Assembly (NCBI GenBank): GCA_002708845.1
Contig: PAPI01000001.1
Location: forward strand, 310,001-374,000
Reading direction: 5' to 3'
DNA length: 64,000 bases
DNA from: Leeuwenhoekiella sp.
GTDB lineage: Bacteria; Bacteroidota; Bacteroidia; Flavobacteriales; Flavobacteriaceae
Under the pieces are notes generated by a model. That model made no database searches. It saw nothing but the letters and a program-made list of their open reading frames with translations, and was not told where the DNA came from. The position numbers and the translations under genes are program-made. Below are positions 17,223-26,105 of the stretch, in pieces; position 1 is the stretch's first letter, and every line of letters starts with the position of its first letter.

Positions 17223-17810
17223 ATGAAAAATCTAAAAATTCTAAGTCTACTGGTTATAGCAACACTAACATTTAGTTCTTGTTCAAACGACGACGACAAT
17301 ACACCTGAAATCATTAATGAAGAAGAGGTTATTACAACCATAACAGTAACTTTAGTTCCTCAAACTGGAGAAACCGTAACACTTACTTCGCGGGATCTTG
17401 ATGGTGATGGTCCTGACGAGCCTGTTATAAACGTTTCAGGTTCTTTACAGGCAGGTATGAGCTATAATGGTTCAGTTATTCTTCAAAATGAGACTGTTTC
17501 ACCTGCCGAAGTTATCAATGAAGAGATTGAAGAAGAGGCAGACGAACACCAGTTTTTCTATCAGGTTGGTTCAGGCCTAAATGCTACTGTAAGTTATGCT
17601 GACACAGAAAATGACTATTTGACTAATGGCAGTACCAATCCTGTAGGAATTGATTTTACCTTACTTGCAGGCACAGCCTCAACCGGTCAGCTTACCGTTA
17701 CGCTACGTCATGAGCCTAATAAAGATGCCGAAGGCGTAAGTGAAGGTAATTTAAGCAACGCAGGAGGGGAGACTGATATTGCTCAAACTTTTAACCTGAC
17801 TATCGAATAA
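17223..17810 (+). CDS. Lipoprotein partner of the TonB receptor
   Basis: A 195-residue lipoprotein with a clear lipobox (TFSSCSNDDDN, acylated Cys about 20, acidic residues after it). The body is beta-rich with acidic patches (INEEIEEEADEHQFFYQ) and a C-terminal LTVTLRHEPNKDA / GGETDIAQTFNLTIE pattern. Proteins like this occur in many Flavobacteriia right after the same type of TonB receptor, sometimes under the uninformative name 'type 1 periplasmic binding fold superfamily'. The EADEH patch could bind a metal. It probably acts at the surface or periplasmic face with the receptor. Confidence 0.75.
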   Translation: MKNLKILSLLVIATLTFSSCSNDDDNTPEIINEEEVITTITVTLVPQTGETVTLTSRDLDGDGPDEPVINVSGSLQAGMSYNGSVILQNETVSPAEVINEEIEEEADEHQFFYQVGSGLNATVSYADTENDYLTNGSTNPVGIDFTLLAGTASTGQLTVTLRHEPNKDAEGVSEGNLSNAGGETDIAQTFNLTIE

Positions 17811-17828
17811 GGATTAATTTTAAAGCAT

Positions 17829-17860
17829 AAAAAATGCCCTGTGAAAACAGGGCATTTTTT
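17829..17860. terminator. Bidirectional terminator between the metal-uptake set and rpoD
   Basis: A perfect 14-bp stem (AAAAAATGCCCTGT and its complement) with a GAAA tetraloop. It serves two converging transcripts. Confidence 0.93.
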
Positions 17861-17878
17861 AGTTTAAGGAAGTTTTTA

Positions 17879-18745
17879 TTAACCTAAATAAGTTTTTAGC
17901 ACTTTACTTCGTGAAGTATGACGCAGTCTTCTGATTCCTTTTTCACGAATTTGACGAACACGTTCGCGGCTCAAATCAAACATTTCTCCAATCTCCTGAA
18001 GGGTATGTGGTTGCTCACCACCTAAACCGTAATTTAATTTGATTACATCAGATTCTCTTGGTGATAAAGTTTCAAGAGCACGCTCAATCTCAGTACCTAA
18101 AGATTCCTGCATCAAATCAGCATCCGGATTTGGAGATTCACCAGACTTCAATACATCATATAAATTTGAATCATTCTCACCTTCTTTAAAGGGGGCATCC
18201 ATTGAAAGGTTACGACCTGAGTTCTTCATTGCAAGCTTAACCTTAGCAACAGTCATATCAAGTTCCTTTGCGATTTCATCTGCAGAAGGTGGTCGTTCCA
18301 AGCTTTGCTCCAGGTATGAAAAAGCTTTATTGATTTTACTGATCGTACCAATTTTGTTTAGCGGTAAACGAACCGTTCTGGAGTGTTCTGAAATAGCCTG
18401 TAAAATTGATTGACGAATCCACCATACCGCATAAGAGATAAATTTAAAACCTCTTGTTTCATCAAATCGTTTTGCTGCTTTTACCAGACCTACATTACCC
18501 TCATTAATTAAATCAGGTAATTTTAAACCCTGGTTTTGATACTGTTTTGCAACAGATACCACAAAACGCAAATTAGCCTTCGTCAATCGTTCTAAAGCAA
18601 CCTGATCGCCTTCACGAATACGTTGTGCCAACTCGACTTCCTCATCAGCGGTAATCATATCGAGCTTACTTACATCCTGTAAATAAGTATTTAAAGATTT
18701 CGATTCTCGATTGGTTACCTGCTTGGTGATTTTGAGTTGTCTCAT
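17879..18745 (-). CDS. rpoD: Primary RNA polymerase sigma factor (RpoD/SigA)
   Basis: A 288-residue housekeeping sigma factor of the short Bacteroidota type that recognises TTTG / TAnnTTTG promoters. It lacks region 1.1 and the non-conserved region of E. coli RpoD. Region 1.2/2 runs from [15 protein letters not shown] to [13 protein letters not shown] (with the core-binding [13 protein letters not shown]), region 3 spans about 125-200, and region 4 ends with the helix-turn-helix [20 protein letters not shown] at about 245-265. It is transcribed alone, ahead of a strong terminator. Confidence 0.96.
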   Translation of the reverse strand: MRQLKITKQVTNRESKSLNTYLQDVSKLDMITADEEVELAQRIREGDQVALERLTKANLRFVVSVAKQYQNQGLKLPDLINEGNVGLVKAAKRFDETRGFKFISYAVWWIRQSILQAISEHSRTVRLPLNKIGTISKINKAFSYLEQSLERPPSADEIAKELDMTVAKVKLAMKNSGRNLSMDAPFKEGENDSNLYDVLKSGESPNPDADLMQESLGTEIERALETLSPRESDVIKLNYGLGGEQPHTLQEIGEMFDLSRERVRQIREKGIRRLRHTSRSKVLKTYLG

Positions 18746-18870
18746 ATATAAAATTGTTTTTTAAAGTAATTAGAATGTATTATAACATGGATATTTATCA
18801 AATCAAATTATTTAGTTACTTTTAGTAGTAATTTAACATTTGATTCCATTCAGATTGATTATCTGATCAA

Positions 18871-21381
18871 TTATTCATTATCGTCTTTCTTTTTTTTCCG
18901 CTTTAAAAACGAAAAGAATCCGCCATTGTTGTCTTCTTCGTCCTCTTCTTTCGTTTCGACTTCTGTTTCAACAGGCTGTTTTACCGTTTTCAAAATTTTA
19001 CCGCGGTCGTCGAGATAGACTTCTTTAGTAAACGATTCTTCCTCACCATTAAAAATCGACTCAAAAAAGGATTGTACTCTTGAAGTACTATCCCGTACTA
19101 TTGGTGCACAATTTAAAGCATTTGCTACTTCTGCTGATGGACTTCTAAACTTTTGCTGAGTGATTGAAGCGTATGTTGTATCTGCATTTAAACGTTGCAT
19201 TAACTTTGCATAAATAGGTAAAGCCGAATTTGCACCTGCACCTAAACCGGTACTGCTAAAACCTATGCGGTAATCATCATTACCCACCCAGGTTACAGCA
19301 ACCATACCCGGAGTAATACCCACGAACCAGCCATCCTTATTGTCTTGAGTAGTACCGGTCTTACCGGCAATATCATTTTTAAGCTTGTACGTGTACCTTA
19401 GTCGGGTAGCTGTGCCTTCACTTACAGTTGCTTTCATCATTTCGATCATGGCCTGCCGGGTACTACTGCGCATCACTGGTTTTTCAGCAATATCAGGATC
19501 AAATTTGGCAATTACCCGGCCGCTTCGGTCTACAATTTTTGTGATGTAGTAGGGTTTTGCCGGTTTTCCCTGATTTACAAATGCCGTGTATGCCGAAGCC
19601 AAATCACGCATTTTTATTTGAGCGGTACCTAGAGCAAGAGAAGGAACATAGGGAAGTTTGCTTTCAATACCCATACGTTTTGCCTGCGTAATTACTTTTC
19701 CAATCCCCACATCAAGTAAGACTTTTACAGCAACGGTATTTATAGAATTACTTAAAGCACCTTTTAGAGAATACTGTAAGTCTTCACCCTCGCCACCTGA
19801 GTTAGAAGGGGACCAGGTTTTACCATTAAAATGATAGATTTCTTTTGCACCATTGTAATACGTACAGGGATCCATTTGTTGTTCAAGAGCAGTGGTATAA
19901 ACAAAGGGTTTAAAAGTAGACCCGACCATACGCTCACTTTGACTTACGTGATCGTATTTAAAATTTTCAAAATCAATTCCACCCACATAGGCGAGAATAC
20001 CACCGGTTTGCGGATCCATAGCAATAAAGCCACAATTGAGAAGAGATAGATAGTGAGAAAGACTATCTCGTACCGAAATTTGTTGGCTACGCTCATCTGT
20101 ATTCCAGTCAAAAATAAAGCGTTCTTTTTTGACGTCCAGAGAATCCTCTAGGGCCTGGCCTGTTATACTGTCTTTAATAAGCTTTTGGTAATACGGCAGT
20201 CGCGCTAATGAAGGTTGCAGTATAGACCTTTGCCTCCACGGCGCATAATTTCCATAAGCTTTTTCATATTGCGTCTGTAGTGCAGCCATGTGCTCGCGCA
20301 TAGAAGCTTCTGCATATTGCTGCATTTTTTTGTCTAAAGTAGTATGAATGGTAAGACCATCCTGATACAGGTCATAGGAGGTGCCATCTTCTTTAGAATA
20401 GTTTTTAAGTAGCTCGCGGGCTTCTTTACGGATTAATTCTCTAAAGTAAGGAGCGATACCCAAATCACTGCGTTCCTGATAGCTCAAAACTATGGTATCC
20501 CGCTCCATCCCAATTGTGTCCTGAGGTTTTAGATACTTATAGCGCAACATCTGATTAATAACGACATCTCTTCTTTTTTTGGCACGATCGGGGTGTACAC
20601 GGGGATTATAACTGTTATTGGCTTTAAGTGTGCCAACCAAGATAGCCGCTTCGTTAAGCGTGAGCAATTCAGTACTTTTATTAAAAAATTTTTGACTCGC
20701 ACTTTCAATTCCGTAGGTGTTATCAGGAAATGGAACCGTATTTAAGTAGAGATTTATTATTTCTTCTTTAGAATATACCTGTTCAATACGCTGAGCAACA
20801 ATAAATTCTTTGAATTTTGAAACTACAAGTCCTAAAGTACCACTATCTGGTCGCCCGTAAATATTCTTAACCAGTTGTTGGGTAAGTGTACTCCCACCTC
20901 CAGAGGACTCGTCCTGCATTAATAAGGTTTTAAAAAATACCCGCATCAAGCTTAGTTTATCAACACCATCGTGCTTATAAAAACGGGCATCTTCCGTAGC
21001 GATTAGTGCATCTTTAAGATGAGGAGGGATTTCTTTAAATCCTATAGGTCTTCTATCAAAAATGTAATAATTGCCAATATTTTCACCATTACGATCTACC
21101 AGTTGAGTAGCCAGAGATTGTTCGAGATGGGTGAGCTCATACTTGGTAGGCAGTTTACCCCAAAGCCCCAGATAAATACTTAAAAAAAACAGTGAGAAGA
21201 GGAAAAAAAGTGAGCCGAGAACCATTAGTGGGTAGCGCACCCACTTGCGTTTAATAGCGGTATGAAACTTAAGTGCTGCAAAGCGAAAACCAACTTCAAG
21301 GTATTTCAAGGTTTTCATTAAAGTGGTAAAGGCCTTGTGTTTGAAAGAAGAATTTGGCTTGTTTTTCAAGGGATTTTTCAT
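18871..21381 (-). CDS. Class A penicillin-binding protein 1A
   Basis: An 836-residue bifunctional peptidoglycan synthase in the inner membrane. After ~50 basic residues a transmembrane helix (about 52-72) leads to the GT51 glycosyltransferase domain (EDARFYKHDGVD, GGGSTLTQQLVKN, KEEIINLYLN). The transpeptidase domain carries SxxK in GSTFKP, SxN in GALSNSINT and KTG in AGKTGTTQDN. The C-terminus is acidic then basic and disordered (KEEDEEDNNGG). It polymerises and cross-links glycan strands. It is monocistronic, with a palindromic promoter region. Confidence 0.93.
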   Translation of the reverse strand: MKNPLKNKPNSSFKHKAFTTLMKTLKYLEVGFRFAALKFHTAIKRKWVRYPLMVLGSLFFLFSLFFLSIYLGLWGKLPTKYELTHLEQSLATQLVDRNGENIGNYYIFDRRPIGFKEIPPHLKDALIATEDARFYKHDGVDKLSLMRVFFKTLLMQDESSGGGSTLTQQLVKNIYGRPDSGTLGLVVSKFKEFIVAQRIEQVYSKEEIINLYLNTVPFPDNTYGIESASQKFFNKSTELLTLNEAAILVGTLKANNSYNPRVHPDRAKKRRDVVINQMLRYKYLKPQDTIGMERDTIVLSYQERSDLGIAPYFRELIRKEARELLKNYSKEDGTSYDLYQDGLTIHTTLDKKMQQYAEASMREHMAALQTQYEKAYGNYAPWRQRSILQPSLARLPYYQKLIKDSITGQALEDSLDVKKERFIFDWNTDERSQQISVRDSLSHYLSLLNCGFIAMDPQTGGILAYVGGIDFENFKYDHVSQSERMVGSTFKPFVYTTALEQQMDPCTYYNGAKEIYHFNGKTWSPSNSGGEGEDLQYSLKGALSNSINTVAVKVLLDVGIGKVITQAKRMGIESKLPYVPSLALGTAQIKMRDLASAYTAFVNQGKPAKPYYITKIVDRSGRVIAKFDPDIAEKPVMRSSTRQAMIEMMKATVSEGTATRLRYTYKLKNDIAGKTGTTQDNKDGWFVGITPGMVAVTWVGNDDYRIGFSSTGLGAGANSALPIYAKLMQRLNADTTYASITQQKFRSPSAEVANALNCAPIVRDSTSRVQSFFESIFNGEEESFTKEVYLDDRGKILKTVKQPVETEVETKEEDEEDNNGGFFSFLKRKKKKDDNE

Positions 21382-21388
21382 AAAAACA

Positions 21389-21420
21389 CAAATGTAATAG
21401 TTATCTAAAGAGATAGCTAT
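21389..21420 (-). promoter_or_regulatory. PBP1A promoter with palindromic spacer
   Basis: On the minus strand TACATTTG (21389-21396) matches TAnnTTTG just before the ATG. The spacer upstream of it is a near-perfect palindrome (21397-21406 against 21411-21420, one G-T, AAAG centre), and no good -33 TTG is visible. A weak promoter with a palindrome in the spacer suggests control by a dimeric regulator. Confidence 0.45.
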
Positions 21421-21544
21421 AGGGCTTTACATTAGTTTAACAACAAAAAAAATGAGTATTTAGTGTAACAAAAAAATAGATGACGCGTCTTACATATATA
21501 ACATCAATCAAAAACGTTCTTTTTTATTCAGATTAAAAATTTAG

Positions 21545-21701
21545 ACTAACGGCTGCCGAGGTGGCGGAAAGTTTATAAGACAGTGGGCTTATTTCCTTTT
21601 ATAAGGGAAATATGCCGATAGTGAGAAGACTGAGTAATAAAGCCACATTCATCAATTTCAAACGAGCGGTTATCTGATTCTTTTAGATAGCTGCTTTTTT
21701 T
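21545..21701 (+). ncRNA. Probable small structured RNA, 6S-like (candidate 6S-Flavo)
   Basis: This non-coding stretch ends in a canonical plus-strand terminator although no plus-strand gene precedes it. The terminator stem 21666-21675 / 21685-21694 is fully paired with two G-U pairs, then seven T. Upstream, GTGGC (21561-21565) pairs with GCCAC (21642-21646), enclosing two largely unpaired purine-rich strands (about 20 and 25 bases). These end in a 12-bp apical hairpin (21586-21616). A closing stem, open bubble and apical hairpin is the architecture of 6S RNA, and a Bacteroidota-specific family (6S-Flavo) exists. I cannot recall its consensus, so the identity is inferred; that it is an RNA gene is better supported. 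The 5' end is uncertain. Confidence 0.5.
21666..21701 (+). terminator. Orphan terminator of the small RNA
   Basis: A 10-bp stem with a 9-base loop and a run of seven T on the plus strand, directly beside the stop of the opposing SLC13 gene. There is no T run in the minus direction, so it serves a plus-strand transcript. Confidence 0.75.
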
Positions 21702-21702
21702 G

Positions 21703-23502
21703 TTAAAGCATTTCCGAAAGCAGGAAGGTTGCCACTACACAGAGTATCAGGGAAAGCAGACCACCTACAATTAAGAAATGCTTGAACTTATAAATACCCA
21801 GGCTATAAATCAGAGTATTGGTTTGGTACCCTACCGGAGTAAAGAAACTAAAGCTGGCCGCAAATAATACCGCAAGAATAAATGGTTTTGCAGAAAGCTC
21901 AAGGCCTGATGCGACAGTGATAGCAATTGGTGTCATAATTACCGCTGTGGCATTATTAGAAATACAACCACTTAACACCATCGTTATACTGAATAAGGCA
22001 CCTAGAATAAAAAGGTGATTTTTTCCTTCAAAAAGCATTAGTAATTTTTGGGAAAGCCAGACGTCTGCGCCGCTGTTTGTCATTGCAACGCCCAGTGGAA
22101 TCATTCCGGCCAGGAGAAAGAATATTTGCCAGTCTACTTTGTGATATATTTTATCCATCTGCAAACTATTTGTCGCGAGAAGTAAAGCAATACCCGTTAG
22201 TGAACTTGCCAAAATGCTCAACAATCCCGATGCAGCAAAACCAATAACAATTATAAGTATGGCTGCTGAAATATAGGTTCGTGTTCTATCTGTATTATGA
22301 AGGGATTCGTGAGTTTTGAGAACAGCTATACCTTCTACGTGTTCCAGATTGTGCACTTCTGCCTGAGTAATTTCAAGCAAAATACGGTCGCCTGATTTGA
22401 TGCGTATTTGATCTAAATCCTTTCGTATAAGTCTTTCGGTAGTATTTCTGATATTTTTTCGTTTTTTAATAGCAACCGGCAAAGCCCCTTCGAGTTTGTA
22501 ACGCTTAATACTTGATAACGAATTTCCTATAAGTGAAGACCCCGGTAGCACAAGAACTTCAACCAGTTGTATATCTGTATCTTCAGATTCTTTTGTTTCT
22601 GACTCTGTCATTTCCGCTTTACGTTCAGAAAGTCCTTCTTCAGAAGAAATACGACCTACAGTTTCTAAATCGGCCATCAAAACCAGTCTATCTCCTTCTG
22701 CCAGGGTTATGTATTTACCCGGAGCATTGGTGACGATACCTTTACGTACCAGTTTTAATAAGGTGACATTTGAATTATTAAGCAGGGAAGAATCAGCGAT
22801 AGATTTACCTATGAGGGTTGAATCTTTAGTGATGCTTAAAGTAGTGATGAGTTCGTCAAGCTTGTACGATTTTTCCAAATTTTCTGAAGCGTTACCAGAG
22901 GGGAGAAAGCGGGATGCAATGCTGACAACAATAATTCCAATTACCAAAAAAATACCACCCAGCCAGGCAAATTCAAAAAATGCAAGTTTTTCAATGCCTC
23001 TATTTTGCGCTATAGAATTTACAATAAGGTTTGTGGAAGTACCCATCAGCGTACAGCTTCCGCCCAGAATACCAGCAAAAGATACTGGTAGTAATAATTT
23101 ACCGGAAGGTATACCAAACCGTTCTGACAATTGAAATATTATTTTGATAAAAACGATAACCACGGCGGTAGTGCTTATAAATGCTGAAATACCGGCGGAA
23201 ATAAACATAAATATTGGGATGAGAAGAATCAGGGGGAGAATACTAAGCTTCTGTAAGCCTTGAGCAAACCAGGCTATGACGCCATTATCTTCCAGAGCAA
23301 TAGCCAAAATCATTAGAGCCAGTACCGTGATAGTCGCCGTGTTTGAAAAGCCGCTAATGCCTTCTTCCGGAGAAACCAAACCGAGTAATATAAGGGCAAC
23401 AATAATAAAAATAGCGATTTTGTCAACCGGAAAGAGCTCGGTAACAAAAAACACAATGGTTAAACCCAGTATGATAAACACTTCGATAATCGCCAGATCC
23501 AT
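21703..23502 (-). CDS. SLC13-family permease with two TrkA-C domains
   Basis: An inner-membrane transporter of about 599 residues of the DASS/ArsB-like ion transporter superfamily. Around ten or more transmembrane helices form two halves (about 1-200 and 395-599), each with a conserved SNNA/STTA-type hairpin (ISTTAVVIVFIKI; GCISNNATAVIMTP). Between them lie two cytosolic RCK_C/TrkA-C domains (about 208-280 and 310-385; AEGDRLVLMAD and KSGDRILLEI). Substrates in this group include sulfate, dicarboxylates or other anions; none can be chosen here. The start is the ATG at 23502; an upstream TTG is less likely. Confidence 0.85.
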   Translation of the reverse strand: MDLAIIEVFIILGLTIVFFVTELFPVDKIAIFIIVALILLGLVSPEEGISGFSNTATITVLALMILAIALEDNGVIAWFAQGLQKLSILPLILLIPIFMFISAGISAFISTTAVVIVFIKIIFQLSERFGIPSGKLLLPVSFAGILGGSCTLMGTSTNLIVNSIAQNRGIEKLAFFEFAWLGGIFLVIGIIVVSIASRFLPSGNASENLEKSYKLDELITTLSITKDSTLIGKSIADSSLLNNSNVTLLKLVRKGIVTNAPGKYITLAEGDRLVLMADLETVGRISSEEGLSERKAEMTESETKESEDTDIQLVEVLVLPGSSLIGNSLSSIKRYKLEGALPVAIKKRKNIRNTTERLIRKDLDQIRIKSGDRILLEITQAEVHNLEHVEGIAVLKTHESLHNTDRTRTYISAAILIIVIGFAASGLLSILASSLTGIALLLATNSLQMDKIYHKVDWQIFFLLAGMIPLGVAMTNSGADVWLSQKLLMLFEGKNHLFILGALFSITMVLSGCISNNATAVIMTPIAITVASGLELSAKPFILAVLFAASFSFFTPVGYQTNTLIYSLGIYKFKHFLIVGGLLSLILCVVATFLLSEML

Positions 23503-23627
23503 AGACTCCAATCTTTTTATAAAAGTATGCTGAAAGTAAAAGCGCTTTTCCTAAATTATACTTAAAGCTTAATCGGAGTTTACGAACACCCGGCAATAAG
23601 CTTATCTTTAATTTAATAGTAACATGT

Positions 23628-24221
23628 ATGTATCCCGCACTTCGCCGTCATATTGAAACCATTATTCCTCTTACAGACGCTGAGTATGATGAATTTATAA
23701 GTATTCTGTCTGTTGAGAAATTCAGAAAGGATGAATTTATTATCCGGCAGGGTGATGTGGTAATCAAGGAATATTATGTTCTTGAAGGCTGCATTCAGGC
23801 TTATCACAGTGCGGAAAGTGGCGCCCGGTCTGTGCTTCAATTTGCTATTGAAGACTGGTGGATAAGTGATTTTACAGCCTTTTATAATGAAACCACAGCC
23901 TCTCTTAATGTAAAATGTATTGAAGACTCTGTTGTTTTAGGTCTGCAAAAGCAACATCTTGAAGAGTTTTATAAGCGAGTGCCAAAATTCGAGCGTTTTT
24001 TTCGAATTAAAGTGACCCGGGCTTTCCTAAGTTTAAAAAACCGCGTTCTAAGTGGGATTGATAAAAGCGGGAAGGAGCGGTATCTGCACTTCTGTAATAC
24101 CTATCCTAATATCGAAAAACGCGTACCCAACTATCAAATTGCCAGTTATTTGGGGATACAACCTCAATCTCTGAGCCGTATACGCAAAGCTCTACAAGCC
24201 CAGGCTGATTCCGTAAGTTAA
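23628..24221 (+). CDS. Crp/Fnr-family transcriptional regulator
   Basis: A 197-residue regulator. Residues about 10-120 form a cyclic-nucleotide-binding-type jelly roll (FIIRQGDVVIKEYYVLEGCIQAY). A long helix and then a winged helix-turn-helix follow at about 150-190 (VPNYQIASYLGIQPQSLSRIRKAL). The phosphate-binding cassette is degenerate, so cAMP binding is doubtful, as in many Bacteroidota members. It lies 107 bases before an SDR gene on the same strand; regulators of this type often control such adjacent oxidoreductases. Confidence 0.85.
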   Translation: MYPALRRHIETIIPLTDAEYDEFISILSVEKFRKDEFIIRQGDVVIKEYYVLEGCIQAYHSAESGARSVLQFAIEDWWISDFTAFYNETTASLNVKCIEDSVVLGLQKQHLEEFYKRVPKFERFFRIKVTRAFLSLKNRVLSGIDKSGKERYLHFCNTYPNIEKRVPNYQIASYLGIQPQSLSRIRKALQAQADSVS

Positions 24222-24328
24222 CAGAGCTTAACAGCTTTTAATGCCTGCTTAACAGGTTAAGATCACATAGGTTAATCATAAAGATACGTGTGATTAGTAG
24301 TTTTGATTGAATCAAAAAATCATAACTA

Positions 24329-25072
24329 ATGAATTTATCAAATAAAACCGTAATAGTAACAGGAGCATCAAGTGGAATAGGAGAAGCAACAGCCAAAAAG
24401 CTTGCTGATTCTGGAGCTAACGTAGTAATTACCGCGAGACGCACAGATCGTTTGAAAGAGCTGAAAGATTCTATTGAGAAAAATGGAGGTAAGGCACTTG
24501 TTGTAACTGCAGATGTTACCAGTAAGAAAGATTGGAAAGCCGTAATGGATGAAACTCATCAAACTTTTGGAAAGGTGGATGTACTAATAAATAATGCCGG
24601 ATTGATGCCGCTTTCGTTTGTTGAAAATCTCAAAACAGATGAATGGGATAAAATGGTTGATGTGAATATTAAAGGTGTGCTTAATGGTATCGCGAGCGTA
24701 GTACCTGATATGAAAGAAACAAAAAGCGGCCACATCATTAATATTTCATCTGTTGCCGGTCGAAAAGTAATGCCGGCAGGTGCTGTTTATTGTGCGACCA
24801 AATATGCGGTACGCGCACTAAGTGAAGGAATCCGTCAGGAAATGGGACCAAAGTACAATACCAAAGTGACAGCCATTGAACCCGGTTTTGTTGATACTGA
24901 ATTGACAAATACCATCACTGATGAAGATGTACAGGAAATGATGTCCCAGTTTCAGGATTTAACTCCATTACAGGCTCAGGATATAGCGAATTCTATACAT
25001 TATGCACTTACACAACCAGAACACAGTAGTGTAAATGAAATTTTAATCAGACCGACAACTCAGGAACTTTAG
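24329..25072 (+). CDS. SDR family oxidoreductase
   Basis: A 247-residue classical SDR. It has TGASSGIGEA (cofactor) near residue 13, NNAG near 88, ISSVAGRKV (Ser) near 140 and YCATKYAV (Tyr/Lys) near 155. ARRTD after strand 2 favours NADP. PGFVDTELTNTI and the length resemble the YdfG/serine-dehydrogenase-like branch. The substrate is unknown. It is next to a Crp/Fnr regulator and ends at a strong terminator. Confidence 0.88.
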   Translation: MNLSNKTVIVTGASSGIGEATAKKLADSGANVVITARRTDRLKELKDSIEKNGGKALVVTADVTSKKDWKAVMDETHQTFGKVDVLINNAGLMPLSFVENLKTDEWDKMVDVNIKGVLNGIASVVPDMKETKSGHIINISSVAGRKVMPAGAVYCATKYAVRALSEGIRQEMGPKYNTKVTAIEPGFVDTELTNTITDEDVQEMMSQFQDLTPLQAQDIANSIHYALTQPEHSSVNEILIRPTTQEL

Positions 25073-25101
25073 GATTTTACTGAATAAAATGAATTATAAA
25101 G

Positions 25102-25132
25102 GCTTCATCATTTAATTGATGAAGCTTTTTTT
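25102..25132. terminator. Terminator between the SDR and 25133 genes
   Basis: A perfect 9-bp stem (GCTTCATCA, 25102-25110, with 25117-25125) and a 6-base loop, then a run of T on the plus strand. The T run abuts the stop of the opposing gene. Confidence 0.88.
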
Positions 25133-25507
25133 TTAGCAGATAAAACTGATATTGAAAAGACCCAATATACCCAAAATAAGCGCTGTGATACCAATAATCA
25201 CGCGATAGGGATTGAGCACAGCTGAAGCCCTGTTGAAGAAATCGTGTAAGCTAGGGTTGTTTTCTAAAGCTCCACCGAGTAAGGTAAGTCCAGCCAGGAT
25301 GCTAACTGCATCTCTAAAAAAGCAAAAAGGTTTTAACAGATACCATATTCCCAGAATTAAGCAAATTCCCCCAATTACAGCTGTAAAAGGTTGTAAAGCC
25401 CCGGCTGTTTTACTCACCACCTGAGTTTTTCCATCATATTTGGTCAGAGTAGCTACGGCAAGAAGTATTCCCGCACAAATGAGTGCTAATTCGTAGAGTA
25501 GATGCAT
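25133..25507 (-). CDS. Small integral membrane protein of unknown function
   Basis: A 124-residue protein made of about four hydrophobic helices (1-20, 38-60, 66-82, 100-122) with Gly-rich packing motifs (IGGICLILGIWYLL, GITALILGILGLF). The first and last helices resemble each other, suggesting an internal duplication of a two-helix unit. I do not recognise the family. It follows the 25522 gene by 14 bases on the same strand. Confidence 0.65.
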   Translation of the reverse strand: MHLLYELALICAGILLAVATLTKYDGKTQVVSKTAGALQPFTAVIGGICLILGIWYLLKPFCFFRDAVSILAGLTLLGGALENNPSLHDFFNRASAVLNPYRVIIGITALILGILGLFNISFIC

Positions 25508-25521
25508 GGAAAATAAAATAT

Positions 25522-25959
25522 TTAGAGTTCATCAAAATTTTGAACAGGAATAAGATCTTCCTTTTGACGTATAAAATTAACAGCTTCAAGCAAACTGTCA
25601 AATGAAACAATTGCGTCTTTGTAAAAAAAACGTTCGATGATCAGATTGGGAATTGATTTTGAGCGATAGGTAACAGCTGCAAAAATATTGAATCGCTTGC
25701 CCATGCCTAAAAATTTTAACCAGTCCTGAGGCTTGATGGAGTAGTCGTTTATTCGATTTGAAATGTAGTTTAAATGATTGGTTTCTGTACCGTAAAATTC
25801 TGTTCCTAAATTTATTACCTCAAGAGCTTTATCCCAGTCAAATAAAACTCCTTCCGCTATTTCTGAGATGATAAAATCGTCGAAAAAGTAGAAGATGCCA
25901 AAAGAGAATCTGTGCTCCTGACGTACATGAGATATAAGTGGTGTTTCACAGACTTTCAT
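25522..25959 (-). CDS. Hypothetical cytosolic protein, STAS/SEC14-like in outline
   Basis: A 145-residue soluble protein of alternating strands and helices (FFDDFIISEIAEGVLFDW, FNIFAAVTYRSKSIPNLI, IVSFDSLLEAVNFIRQKED). The size and order recall small SpoIIAA/STAS-like proteins of Bacteroidota, but no diagnostic residue is visible, so I leave it unnamed. It is probably co-transcribed with the small membrane protein downstream. Confidence 0.6.
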   Translation of the reverse strand: MKVCETPLISHVRQEHRFSFGIFYFFDDFIISEIAEGVLFDWDKALEVINLGTEFYGTETNHLNYISNRINDYSIKPQDWLKFLGMGKRFNIFAAVTYRSKSIPNLIIERFFYKDAIVSFDSLLEAVNFIRQKEDLIPVQNFDEL

Positions 25960-26060
25960 AAGATATTTAAATAATAATAACCTTATTATGAATTTAAGAA
26001 ATAGACGCGATAATATAGCCTAAAATGATTAAAATACTGTGAATATGATGTATATCTATA

Positions 26061-26086
26061 AAAAAACCGCCCTAAGGCGGCTTTTT
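26061..26086. terminator. Terminator after the OmpA gene
   Basis: CCGCC / GGCGG stem (26067-26071, 26076-26080) extended by flanking A and T runs, with a CTAA loop. It can stop the minus-strand OmpA transcript. Confidence 0.82.
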
Positions 26087-26105
26087 GTAAGAATTTATAA
26101 GCTAA

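Noticed and set aside
21555..21646. tRNA-Leu-like start (GCCGAGGTGGCGGAA) in the small RNA region
   Set aside because: No matching acceptor 3' strand (CCTCGGC), no T-loop and no anticodon arm follow, and the fold is better explained as a rod-shaped RNA ending in a terminator.
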